A stretch of DNA of 7,656 bases, from NCBI GenBank assembly GCA_910588255.1, contig CAJUOM010000031.1, positions 1 to 7,656 on the forward strand, written 5' to 3'. A program made the translations under genes and the position numbers. This document shows positions 1-5,938 of this stretch, piece by piece (the stretch's first letter is position 1; each line of letters begins with the position of its first letter). Source of the DNA: an uncultured Alphaproteobacteria bacterium (GTDB taxonomy: Bacteria; Pseudomonadota; Alphaproteobacteria; RUG11792). The notes below the pieces were generated by a model. The model was not told the DNA's origin, did no database searches, and was given only the letters and a program-made list of their open reading frames with translations.

Positions 1-12
1 CAAATGTATACC

Positions 13-29
13 AAAGGAGGACATTCTTG
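13..29 (+). promoter_or_regulatory. Strong Shine-Dalgarno followed by a TTG codon
   Basis: AAAGGAGG at 13-20 is followed six bases later by TTG at 27-29, which is ideal spacing for translation initiation. The frame it opens runs 62 codons to 215, but it reads straight through two stem-loops and a terminator and overlaps the stop end of the leftward gene at 142-321. The long frame is therefore doubtful. The site may serve a short leader peptide, or the sequence may matter as RNA: AAGGAGGACA at 14-23 is fully complementary to part of the small-RNA candidate at 5939-6004. Confidence 0.35.
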
Positions 30-48
30 TATCTAAAGATTTTTAATT

Positions 49-90
49 CCACCTGCTTAGCTGGTGGTTTATTGTCGCTAAAGGCTACAA
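49..90 (+). other. Two tandem stem-loops before a terminator
   Basis: The first hairpin pairs CCACC (49-53) with GGTGG (63-67), continued inside by GC/GC around a TTA loop. The second pairs TTGTCGC (72-78) with GCTACAA (84-90), with one mismatch. They are followed at once by the terminator at 93-121. Neither hairpin has a T-tract of its own, so they are not simple terminators. Compact subterminal hairpins of this sort occur at the ends of IS200/IS605-family insertion sequences, and the window may open just inside such an end. No transposase is visible, so the assignment is tentative. Confidence 0.4.
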
Positions 91-92
91 AG

Positions 93-121
93 AAAAAGAC
101 TGCCAAGTTGCAGTCTTTTTT
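93..121. terminator. Bidirectional intrinsic terminator
   Basis: AAAAAGACTGC (93-103) pairs perfectly with GCAGTCTTTTT (110-120) around a six-base loop. A T-run follows on the plus strand, and TTTTTC follows the stem on the minus strand. It lies 21 bp past the stop of the leftward gene at 142-321 and would also stop rightward transcripts entering from before the window. Confidence 0.85.
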
Positions 122-141
122 ATTCCCCATATGGAATATTC

Positions 142-321
142 TTATTTATTCAGTTCCTTTGGTTCATAAGGTTTATTTTGTTCATAATATTCTTTTTCCC
201 ATTCAGCAAATTTAGCTTTAAAAATAGGTTCAAGGACATGAAACATCTGCATATTTTTATGCCTTATGCTTGCTGCCTCATGTGGTTCTAAATGATTTAT
301 CCATTCTTGAAAGAGAAACAT
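142..321 (-). CDS. Small hypothetical protein, 59 aa
   Basis: I do not recognise this family. The 59 residues are charged and mostly helical in appearance, with aromatic-rich stretches such as MFLFQEWINHL and FAEWEKEYYEQ and a Lys/Glu-rich C-terminus. There is no signal peptide, membrane span or metal site. The frame is open back to an ATG at 406-408, which would give 88 aa. I prefer the ATG at 319-321 because AAGGAG lies eight bases before it (330-335), while the longer start has no recognisable ribosome binding site and sits inside a perfect hairpin. The gene ends 21 bp before a bidirectional terminator. A TATAAT box at 447-452 could give it its own leader transcript. Its leftward orientation matches the split gene upstream, but a 142-bp gap and the hairpins argue against tight coupling. 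Confidence 0.5.
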   Translation of the reverse strand: MFLFQEWINHLEPHEAASIRHKNMQMFHVLEPIFKAKFAEWEKEYYEQNKPYEPKELNK

Positions 322-403
322 AATATATTCTCCTTGTAACATAAAGGGCAGCCCGGGACTGCCACAATATATGTCCTGATTCTCCTGCATTGCCTGCAAA
401 TTT

Positions 404-471
404 TTCATTCGGCATCAGAATGAAAGGTCAGGAACTCTGACTAAGTATTATATACCATGTTTATTACATGG
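404..471 (-). promoter_or_regulatory. Leader with -10 box and three short hairpins
   Basis: A TATAAT box sits on the minus strand at 447-452, with no convincing -35. Three perfect inverted repeats surround it. CCATGT/ACATGG (455-460 and 466-471) overlaps the stop codon of the split gene. GTCAG/CTGAC (427-431 and 437-441) would lie near the 5' end of a transcript from this box. TTCATTC/GAATGAA (404-410 and 418-424) covers the unused ATG at 406-408. None has a T-tract, so they are not terminators. They may be a structured 5' leader for the gene at 142-321. Confidence 0.35.
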
Positions 472-901
472 GTCTGACACTTTCCCAATATTCAAGATTA
501 TTGAGCATCTTATCCACAGCCTTATTGACTACATTGAATGTCTCAATAGGCAGCTTATCAACATTCTTCATGTTTATACCGGTAGCAGTTTCAAGCTCTT
601 TCATCACTTCTTTGATTTCCTTGCTTGACAATTCGGATATCTTGGCAATCTTTTCAGCAAATCCCGTTCTGGAACTTTCAGTCATGGATTTGAGTTTGTT
701 GTTTTCTTCAATCAAATTCTGCTGCTTATCACTAAAAGCTTTATTGTATGCTTGAAGTTTTTCCTGGGCGTAAAAAAGTTTATAATCTCCAGCCAATAAA
801 TTAAGCCCATATTGGGTGAGTTTAAATTCTGTCACATGACTATCATTGTATTTGGAAGATCCAGTCTTAATAAAATGCCGGTCAAAGAGGTCGTTACCCA
901 A
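464..901 (-). CDS. C-terminal part of split hypothetical protein (-1 frame)
   Basis: This 145-residue frame continues the protein encoded at 832-1365, shifted by -1. Its only usable initiation codon is a TTG at 899-901, which directly follows the A-run and has no Shine-Dalgarno sequence, so independent translation is unlikely. The first 40 residues (DLFDRHFIKTGSSKYND, then TEFKLTQYGLNLLAG) look like the hairpin and last helix of a winged-helix fold. A strongly charged, probably coiled-coil segment follows at about residues 45-105 (KLQAYNKAF, QQNLIEENNKLKSM, EIKEVMKELE). A short C-terminal helix ends the protein. Read through a -1 shift at 904-910, the fusion from the ATG at 1365 is about 300 aa. 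I do not recognise the family. A DNA-binding, possibly regulatory or replication role is inferred only from the winged-helix look. A plain inactivating indel is the main alternative. Confidence 0.55.
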   Translation of the reverse strand: MGNDLFDRHFIKTGSSKYNDSHVTEFKLTQYGLNLLAGDYKLFYAQEKLQAYNKAFSDKQQNLIEENNKLKSMTESSRTGFAEKIAKISELSSKEIKEVMKELETATGINMKNVDKLPIETFNVVNKAVDKMLNNLEYWESVRPM

Positions 902-1365
902 AGTTTTTTTAGTTTAAGTATTCCTGTGTAAAGACTCTGAGGACTTCTTGCCAAAACTTTGCAAAGGTTGTCCCATGATACCGTCAAATCATCATTAATC
1001 TGAGGCGTTACACCCATATTATAGAAGTTGATTTCGATGTTGCTTTTATGAACAGCCCTTTCAACAAGAATATCTACCATGTTGCTGCCTAATCTTTTCT
1101 GATCATCAGAAAGACCAACATTGAGTAATTTGTCTTCAAAGATTTTAGATTTGATTTCATCAGCAGGAGCAAATAAATATTTACCTCTGATTGCACCTTT
1201 TTCAATTACTCCTGAAGCAAGAATATTTTCCAGGATTGTCTTTGAAAATATATCGTTCAAAGCAATATGAATAAAGTTTATTTCTTTTGTGTTGTAATTA
1301 TAGTCAGTTAAAATTTTAATGGTTCTCTTTCTAAAAGGAACCCAAGTAGATAATTCTTTTCCCAT
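832..1365 (-). CDS. N-terminal part of split hypothetical protein
   Basis: The first part of an unrecognised protein. It starts with a basic stretch (GKELSTWVPFRKRTIK) and contains no membrane span. I place the start at the ATG 1363-1365, preceded 12 bases upstream by AAGGA (1378-1382). An in-frame TTG at 1375-1377 would add four residues but abuts the Shine-Dalgarno. Residues up to LYTGILKLKK look like ordinary coding sequence. After the A-run at 904-910 this frame gives a tail (LWVTTSLTGILLRLDL) unlike the rest of the protein and stops at 832. The -1 frame over the same bases gives a more protein-like continuation (TLGNDLFDRHF) that stays open for 145 codons. The short product, about 177 aa, may be the unshifted form, and the full product is likely about 300 aa. 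The gene is divergent from the 417-residue gene at 1630. Confidence 0.6.
   Translation of the reverse strand: MGKELSTWVPFRKRTIKILTDYNYNTKEINFIHIALNDIFSKTILENILASGVIEKGAIRGKYLFAPADEIKSKIFEDKLLNVGLSDDQKRLGSNMVDILVERAVHKSNIEINFYNMGVTPQINDDLTVSWDNLCKVLARSPQSLYTGILKLKKLWVTTSLTGILLRLDLPNTMIVM
904..910 (-). other. A7 slippery run at the frame junction
   Basis: On the minus strand the zero-frame codons are CTA AAA AAA CTT, so the last base of CTA plus two AAA codons forms the heptamer A AAA AAA. This is a classic -1 slippery pattern. Slipping back one base joins the N-terminal frame to the open frame at 464-901 with no stop. AGGA on the same strand ends 11 bases before the run, within the distance at which an internal Shine-Dalgarno stimulates -1 shifting in E. 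coli dnaX. I see no strong downstream hairpin. Transcriptional slippage, a real indel, or a homopolymer sequencing error are the other readings. Confidence 0.6.
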
Positions 1366-1629
1366 GGTAATCACCAATCCTTCTATAATATTTTTGTTAT
1401 GTATATATGTTATGAATTATTTAAAAAATCTAAAGATACAATATCATTAGGGCTGGAGATTTTTTCACAGATCCAATCTTACAAAAAAGTGGGGAATTTC
1501 CATGCCTCCCTAACAAAAAAAATATGAGAAGTATTCCATCCATGTTTTTAGTCCATCATAGATGCAGATGTTCTTTATTAAAATTTTTCATATAATAATT
1601 TTATATTTCATTTAGCTAAAGGAGTTTTT
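1366..1629. other. Divergent intergenic region
   Basis: This 264-bp, very AT-rich region separates the leftward split gene from the rightward gene at 1630. It holds the ribosome binding sites of both (AAGGA at 1378-1382 on the minus strand, AAAGGAG at 1618-1624 on the plus strand) and a plus-strand -10 box at 1591. I found no open frame with a ribosome binding site, no terminator and no convincing long repeat. Confidence 0.5.
1591..1596 (+). promoter_or_regulatory. -10 box for the gene at 1630
   Basis: A consensus TATAAT lies 33 bp before the start codon, giving a leader of roughly 27 bases that includes AAAGGAG. The hexamer 17 bp upstream (ATGTTC, 1568-1573) is a poor -35, so the promoter may be weak or may need an activator. 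Confidence 0.45.
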
Positions 1630-2883
1630 ATGTTTAGTTTTAATAGAAAATCTAAGGAAAAAATCATCACAACCGAAACAAATAATGAAACAAAAACAAT
1701 AACTGCGGATTTACCTCCAGAAACTCTTGATCCATTGTCAATAGATCTTAAAAAATGTGTTACTCTGTTTTCAAAATGTATAAAACCTGCATTAGATAAA
1801 ACTGGTTTTTATAATATGGACCCCCGGAAGATTAATGCATGGTCAGATAAACCTTTTGATATCGAATTTTATACAAAGATTTTTTCAAGAGAAGAAATGA
1901 GAGGATTTCTTTCCCTTATTGATTTTATTGATAAACACAAAGTTGAAGATTTCCATTCTGAAAAAAGTAAAGAGATATTTCAAAATTTTGTCCAAGATTT
2001 TTATCGAGCTGCAAATTTATATTTCGCACAAAAGTTTGGTACAGACATTACATATGTCCATACTATAAAGTGCAGAGAAAAAGAAGATCTCAAAGATGCA
2101 ACTTTTGTCATTAATCAACACAAATCAGACCTTTCATATAATATGCTTTTTAAACTTCTTAATTTAGACAAATCTTTTGAGGTTGCCAAATGGTTTGAAG
2201 AGGAAGAATCTGTGTTTATAACTTGTTCTCTTAATGATATTATTCCTCATCTATCAGAAAAAAAACAAATTGAACTTTGTAATTATCTCTTTTCAGAAAA
2301 GGATATGAATAAGTTTAATGAAAATATGAATTATATCAATTTTGAAAAACCTGTAGAAAATATTATTGGCATGATTGGCACATATTATGATCATCTTGCT
2401 GATTCAGAGAACACCCAACAGATTGAAAAACTTAGAAATTCTATTTTTACTCATTTCTATTCAGCCTTCAATGATTTCACATTGGAAGCTCATAATTATG
2501 ATATCGACTTCCATAAGTTTGATAACACCGAAAGTGTGAAATTTGCCTTCTTTACGGAGTTTTTTGTCAAAGAACTTATCAAAAATGATAAACTGTTTGA
2601 CTTTATGCAAGAATTTGATCCCGCAAAAAGTAATTATATGAAAGCTTCATTTGATGAAAGAAAAAAAATCCTTGATAAAGCCGAAAAATATTATACTGTC
2701 AGATATGATAATATTTCTTTTATGATTAAATATTATCTTAACAGCAGCTTTGATACTTTAGAGCTTGTTAAAAGACTTGATAAAAACTTTACCATGACAA
2801 AGGGGAAAGAATTTATCTATATTAATGAAGATGAATTTCCTGAAAACTCAAAGAGTTATGATGAAATTAACTACAGACCATAA
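1630..2883 (+). CDS. Hypothetical protein, 417 aa
   Basis: I do not recognise this protein. It starts at an ATG with AAAGGAG five bases upstream. The first 30 or so residues are low-complexity and rich in Thr, Glu and Lys, so probably disordered. The rest is hydrophilic, rich in Phe, Asp, Lys and Asn, and looks alpha-helical (for example EEMRGFLSLIDFIDKH and ENIIGMIGTYYDHLAD). There is no signal peptide, membrane span, Walker motif, metal cluster or recognisable nuclease motif, so a soluble cytoplasmic protein is likely. The gene stands alone on its strand. It converges with the RNA ligase gene and shares its terminator. Codon use is as AT-rich as its neighbours, so there is no sign of separate recent acquisition. 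Intact length, a good ribosome binding site and a promoter argue that it is real, but the role is unknown. Confidence 0.85.
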   Translation: MFSFNRKSKEKIITTETNNETKTITADLPPETLDPLSIDLKKCVTLFSKCIKPALDKTGFYNMDPRKINAWSDKPFDIEFYTKIFSREEMRGFLSLIDFIDKHKVEDFHSEKSKEIFQNFVQDFYRAANLYFAQKFGTDITYVHTIKCREKEDLKDATFVINQHKSDLSYNMLFKLLNLDKSFEVAKWFEEEESVFITCSLNDIIPHLSEKKQIELCNYLFSEKDMNKFNENMNYINFEKPVENIIGMIGTYYDHLADSENTQQIEKLRNSIFTHFYSAFNDFTLEAHNYDIDFHKFDNTESVKFAFFTEFFVKELIKNDKLFDFMQEFDPAKSNYMKASFDERKKILDKAEKYYTVRYDNISFMIKYYLNSSFDTLELVKRLDKNFTMTKGKEFIYINEDEFPENSKSYDEINYRP

Positions 2884-2895
2884 AATGAATACAAC

Positions 2896-2926
2896 AAAGA
2901 AAGCGGGGAATTTCCCCGCTTTCTTT
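2896..2926. terminator. Shared bidirectional terminator
   Basis: AAAGAAAGCGGGG (2896-2908) and CCCCGCTTTCTTT (2914-2926) form a perfect 13-bp stem around AATTT. T-rich arms on each strand let it serve both converging genes. It starts 12 bp after the stop of the 417-residue gene and lies 6 bp past the stop of the RNA ligase gene. Confidence 0.9.
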
Positions 2927-2932
2927 ATATAA

Positions 2933-3997
2933 TTAACTTGGGCTTAGACCGGTTGTAGATTCCTTTTCAGAGTGTTTGAAATTTTCTGTCTTTTTGGATT
3001 TCAAAAGATACTCATTAGAAATAATTTTGAATGACCTATCAGAGGTAGTCAGGCTTTTAAATACCAAGCCTTCTCTTCTGACTTTAGGATTAATAATGGA
3101 ATAGCCATTGGCATAATCAAGAAGTTTATCCATGGTCAGGCTATCAGTCATATTAAATGCAGCATCAACAACAGGACAGACCGGAATTTTTATTTCTTCA
3201 TCCTGATTGATTTGCTGCAATACAGCATCTCTTTTTTCTTTGGTAAGATAACTATGGGTATTGGTATCATAGATATCAAAAAGATAGAACTCAAATTTAA
3301 TAAGCCCATAGATATTCCCGGAAACTTGAGGACCACAAATCTCACCTTGCAATGCTAAATTTTTGGGAAGTTTTCTTTTAAGAACATCTTTATATTTATT
3401 CAAAATTTGTCCATAAGCAGAATTAACGGGGTCTTTCAAGGCATAGTTTCTGGAGCAGACTTGAAGCTCATTGGCGTCATTCCAATAAATGGTACAGAAA
3501 GTTCCTTCCAGCTTTTCAGTAACCTCATACTGGTCATAATATTCAGAAAGTGAAAGATTTTGGATTCTTTCCTGGTCGGTCTTTTGAATATTAGAAGGAA
3601 AAGAAGACCTGAGAAGCCCGGAATTGTCAATTTCAACAACTTCATATTTCTGAATACCAAGGATATCGGACACATCCTGACCCAAGTCATAAGTGTCGTT
3701 GCGAAGGATATCCAAGGGTAAGATGAGTCCTTGAGATAAACAGCCTTTTAATTTAACAGTTCTTAACTTATGACCTTTGACGCCATTAAATTCATGGATT
3801 TTATCTTTGCAAAGAAATGGGGCAAGTTCATAAGGGATAAAGCTGTCAATCTCAAAGTAGACAACTTTGTCACCTTTTTTAAATTCATTCTTTTTGACAA
3901 CGACCTGCCAACCACCAATAATGGCTTTTTCAATAAGATCAGCCCCTTCGACGGGCTCAATTCGTTGGATTTCTTTAATCGCTGCTAATGTTCTCAT
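2933..3997 (-). CDS. RNA ligase, DRB0094/Rnl5 family (354 aa)
   Basis: An ATP-dependent RNA ligase of the family typified by Deinococcus radiodurans DraRnl (DRB0094, Rnl5), which seals 3'-OH/5'-phosphate nicks whose 3'-OH end is RNA. Residues 1-110 match the family's N-terminal OB-fold module (RTLAAIKEIQRIEPVEGAD, then KKGDKVVYFEIDSFIP). The nucleotidyltransferase domain follows with all motifs visible. Motif I is EKLEG with the adenylated lysine K162. Motif Ia is CSRNYAL around R183. Motif III is LQGEICG with E219, and IIIa is FYLFDI at 237-242. Motif IV is REGLVFK at 308-314, and motif V is SFKIISNEYLLK with K324. The length is close to the family norm and the active site looks intact. The start is clear: AAGGAG lies seven bases before the ATG. 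The last 20 residues are hydrophilic and probably flexible. It is the last gene of a cluster with the Cys-rich membrane protein and the PcfJ-domain protein. The RNA substrate is unknown. Confidence 0.9.
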   Translation of the reverse strand: MRTLAAIKEIQRIEPVEGADLIEKAIIGGWQVVVKKNEFKKGDKVVYFEIDSFIPYELAPFLCKDKIHEFNGVKGHKLRTVKLKGCLSQGLILPLDILRNDTYDLGQDVSDILGIQKYEVVEIDNSGLLRSSFPSNIQKTDQERIQNLSLSEYYDQYEVTEKLEGTFCTIYWNDANELQVCSRNYALKDPVNSAYGQILNKYKDVLKRKLPKNLALQGEICGPQVSGNIYGLIKFEFYLFDIYDTNTHSYLTKEKRDAVLQQINQDEEIKIPVCPVVDAAFNMTDSLTMDKLLDYANGYSIINPKVRREGLVFKSLTTSDRSFKIISNEYLLKSKKTENFKHSEKESTTGLSPS

Positions 3998-4018
3998 ATT
4001 TTATCTCCTTTTCTAACT

Positions 4019-4024
4019 ATTATA
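4019..4024 (-). promoter_or_regulatory. Possible internal -10 box for the RNA ligase
   Basis: TATAAT within AGTATATAATAG on the minus strand lies 22 bp upstream of the ligase start codon and just upstream of its Shine-Dalgarno. The expected -35 position (4042-4047) reads AAGATT, a poor match. It falls in the 48-bp gap after the 84-codon gene and could give the ligase expression independent of the upstream genes. Confidence 0.35.
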
Positions 4025-4045
4025 TACTCTGAAAAATATGTAATC

Positions 4046-4300
4046 TTATAGATAAAATAACAGAACAAGAAGAGTAAAGGCTATTAGAAAGATAAAATTG
4101 ACAATAACTCTTTTTATATCAAGAGGAATAAACAGCAGAAAGGTATTGAACCTCTTGAAAACTTCTTCTCTTAGTTGTTTGAAAACTTCCATATCAAGGT
4201 CATGGCAATCTTCATGGTATTTTTCCTTTGTACATGTATTTCTTTTGGTACAAGACTCACAGCTAGATAACTTATCCTCAAATTCATCTAAAAACCACAT
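4046..4300 (-). CDS. Cys-rich tail-anchored membrane protein, 84 aa
   Basis: A small protein of unrecognised family in two parts. The N-terminal half is soluble and carries C14, C17, C23 and C32 (CESC, then NTC, then EDCH) with H29 and H33 nearby, a spacing that could bind one zinc ion. The C-terminal end is one strongly hydrophobic segment at about residues 65-84 (VIVNFIFLIAFTLLVLLFYL), followed at once by the stop. A tail anchor with the Cys-rich part in the cytoplasm is likely, since positive residues (K63, R64) precede the span. The ATG has AGGAG six bases upstream. It starts 17 bp after the PcfJ-domain gene ends and lies 48 bp before the RNA ligase. It may tether a partner from the cluster at the membrane, but that is inference. 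Confidence 0.7.
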   Translation of the reverse strand: MWFLDEFEDKLSSCESCTKRNTCTKEKYHEDCHDLDMEVFKQLREEVFKRFNTFLLFIPLDIKRVIVNFIFLIAFTLLVLLFYL

Positions 4301-4317
4301 ATAAGTCTCCTGTCAGT

Positions 4318-5757
4318 TCATTTTGAGCTTTCCTTATTAATTTTATCAAGAAATGATTGGACATATTCAATAGATTCCTTATCAGCAGAAGTATTACATA
4401 TTCCCCGCATTTCATAAATATAAAATTTTGAATTACGGTATCTTATATCAATAGTGTAGTGCTTATCATTTAAATCAAAACAGAATATTCTGCACCGGTT
4501 CTTTTTTATATCATCTGCCCTTGTTTTAACACAATGATGCTGCTTCAACCCTTCGAGCTGAAGGGTAAATTCTGTTGTCAGAGGAATGAATTGCTTAGGC
4601 AAAGTCAAAGTATCAAATATTGATTTAGTCCTGATAAGGGATTTTTTATTACCCTTTGCCTTCCTTTTTAAAAGCACCTCTATCAATCTATCATGTTGTT
4701 TTTTCAATCCTGAGAAGGTCTTAATGTTTAGATTAAATTTTTCTTTTACTTCCAAGACAAGTTTAACATAGTCATCAATAAAATAATAAATTCCATCATT
4801 TTCAATAGTTGCTTCGTAGTAGTCACAGAAAAAGAGATATGCCCTTTCATTTTCTTTAAAATGAATTCTATCTTTATCCTGTCCAATCATATCGTTATGT
4901 TGCAGGAATCTATTAAACAGATTAGGCTCGACATATTTCTTAATTTTAGCAAGAGTATAGGACTGGCTTAAAGTGTATAGATTAGTCTTCTTATACGTTT
5001 CAATTTTATGCTTTTGAAGCAGCATAGCCTTATTATAGCTGTTTTGTAATTCTGAAAAGGCTATAGGAACATATAAAGAAGAAATATTTTGTTCTGCATC
5101 AGCAAGTAAATCCTTTATTAAATAGTTGTCCTTAGACAAAACTTTAAGGTATTGGAAAAAGAAATCTCTTGTAAGGTTAGGAACATCCATATCCAGAAGT
5201 TTCTTTTTTATCATCATTCTGGTTAATATTTTTAAGTTGAATTTCGGGAATATGTTATTGTTATTACTTTTTTTGCAAATCAAATGATAGTTAATTTCAT
5301 AATCATCATTGATATAAAATGAACAATTAGTTTCCCCCGGCGAATTATCCCAAAGACGTCTTTTAAGGGATAGATTTCTAATCTCTTTTTGGAAAATCAA
5401 ACATGAACCTTGATTATTAGGGGTAAAAGTCAAAATCCTCGCAGCATCAATCTTGATATGATTATTGAAAAAAAATTCTTTGTTATTATTTATAAGCTCT
5501 AAGATTTCAGGGCTGAAACCGAAAAACGAGATACTGTTATAATCATAAGTATAATAATAATGTTCAAGGAAATAATCGAACACCTGAATCAAAGCTCTTG
5601 ACCTGCATGAACTTATTTTATTGATTATTTTGATATTGCTTGGACAAAGAGGAAAGAAACCGGTTATAATAGAATCCCGGGATTCCCCAACATATGTCTG
5701 CGTATAATTAATAAGTCTATCACTATCATAACAGTTCTTCCCATAAAGTATAGGCAT
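4318..5757 (-). CDS. PcfJ-domain protein, 479 aa
   Basis: The C-terminal third matches the PcfJ-like domain, named after a protein of the enterococcal conjugative plasmid pCF10 and common on conjugative and integrative elements and phages. Visible marks are DDYVKLVLEV and LKKQHDRLIE at about 330-365, then IPLTTEFTLQLEG (E402, G403), HHCV at 407-410, YTIDI at 444-448 and MRGICN at 450-455. The biochemical role of this domain is not known to me. The conserved Glu, His-Cys and Arg-Gly-x-x-Asn positions suggest a catalytic or ligand pocket. The first 300 residues are not recognisable, are rich in Asn, Tyr and Lys, and have no membrane span or signal peptide. GGTGG lies six bases before the ATG, a weaker ribosome binding site than its neighbours have. 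It is the first gene of the leftward cluster, followed after 17 bp by the Cys-rich membrane protein and then the RNA ligase. Confidence 0.8.
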   Translation of the reverse strand: MPILYGKNCYDSDRLINYTQTYVGESRDSIITGFFPLCPSNIKIINKISSCRSRALIQVFDYFLEHYYYTYDYNSISFFGFSPEILELINNNKEFFFNNHIKIDAARILTFTPNNQGSCLIFQKEIRNLSLKRRLWDNSPGETNCSFYINDDYEINYHLICKKSNNNNIFPKFNLKILTRMMIKKKLLDMDVPNLTRDFFFQYLKVLSKDNYLIKDLLADAEQNISSLYVPIAFSELQNSYNKAMLLQKHKIETYKKTNLYTLSQSYTLAKIKKYVEPNLFNRFLQHNDMIGQDKDRIHFKENERAYLFFCDYYEATIENDGIYYFIDDYVKLVLEVKEKFNLNIKTFSGLKKQHDRLIEVLLKRKAKGNKKSLIRTKSIFDTLTLPKQFIPLTTEFTLQLEGLKQHHCVKTRADDIKKNRCRIFCFDLNDKHYTIDIRYRNSKFYIYEMRGICNTSADKESIEYVQSFLDKINKESSK

Positions 5758-5788
5758 AATTTTCCACCAACTAATTATTTTTATTTTA

Positions 5789-5794
5789 ATTATA
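5789..5794 (-). promoter_or_regulatory. -10 box for the PcfJ-domain gene cluster
   Basis: TATAAT in ACTATATAATTAAAA on the minus strand lies 31 bp before the PcfJ-domain start codon. The hexamer 17 bp upstream (AAATCT, 5812-5817) is not a good -35. It shares TATATAAT with the box before the RNA ligase. It is the likely main promoter of the three-gene cluster. Confidence 0.45.
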
Positions 5795-5926
5795 TAGTAT
5801 GGGAATTATGCAGATTTATTTTCAATAAAAATGTATAAGACAGATTGTAGAAAGCGAAGAAGCGAAGAAAAATGTGTAATAAACAAAAAAGAATAAATGT
5901 GAACATTTTTTCAAATAAAAATTGTC

Positions 5927-5932
5927 TATAAT
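5927..5932 (+). promoter_or_regulatory. -10 box for the small-RNA candidate
   Basis: A consensus TATAAT on the plus strand, preceded by TGTC, so close to but not quite an extended -10. No good -35 exists at 16-18 bp. A transcript would start near 5939 and meet a terminator about 65 bases later. Confidence 0.45.
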
Positions 5933-5938
5933 AAAAAT

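Noticed and set aside
27..215. Rightward 62-codon frame with a good ribosome binding site
   Set aside because: It reads across two hairpins and a strong terminator and overlaps the end of the gene at 142-321. Only the ribosome binding site itself is kept as a feature.
468..755. Rightward frame of 95 codons opposite the split gene
   Set aside because: Its hydrophobic, Ser/Leu-rich translation is the expected antisense of a charged coiled-coil region, and it lacks a ribosome binding site.
3436..3988. Several frames overlapping the RNA ligase gene on both strands
   Set aside because: The ligase frame carries all family motifs, and the others are shadows without ribosome binding sites.
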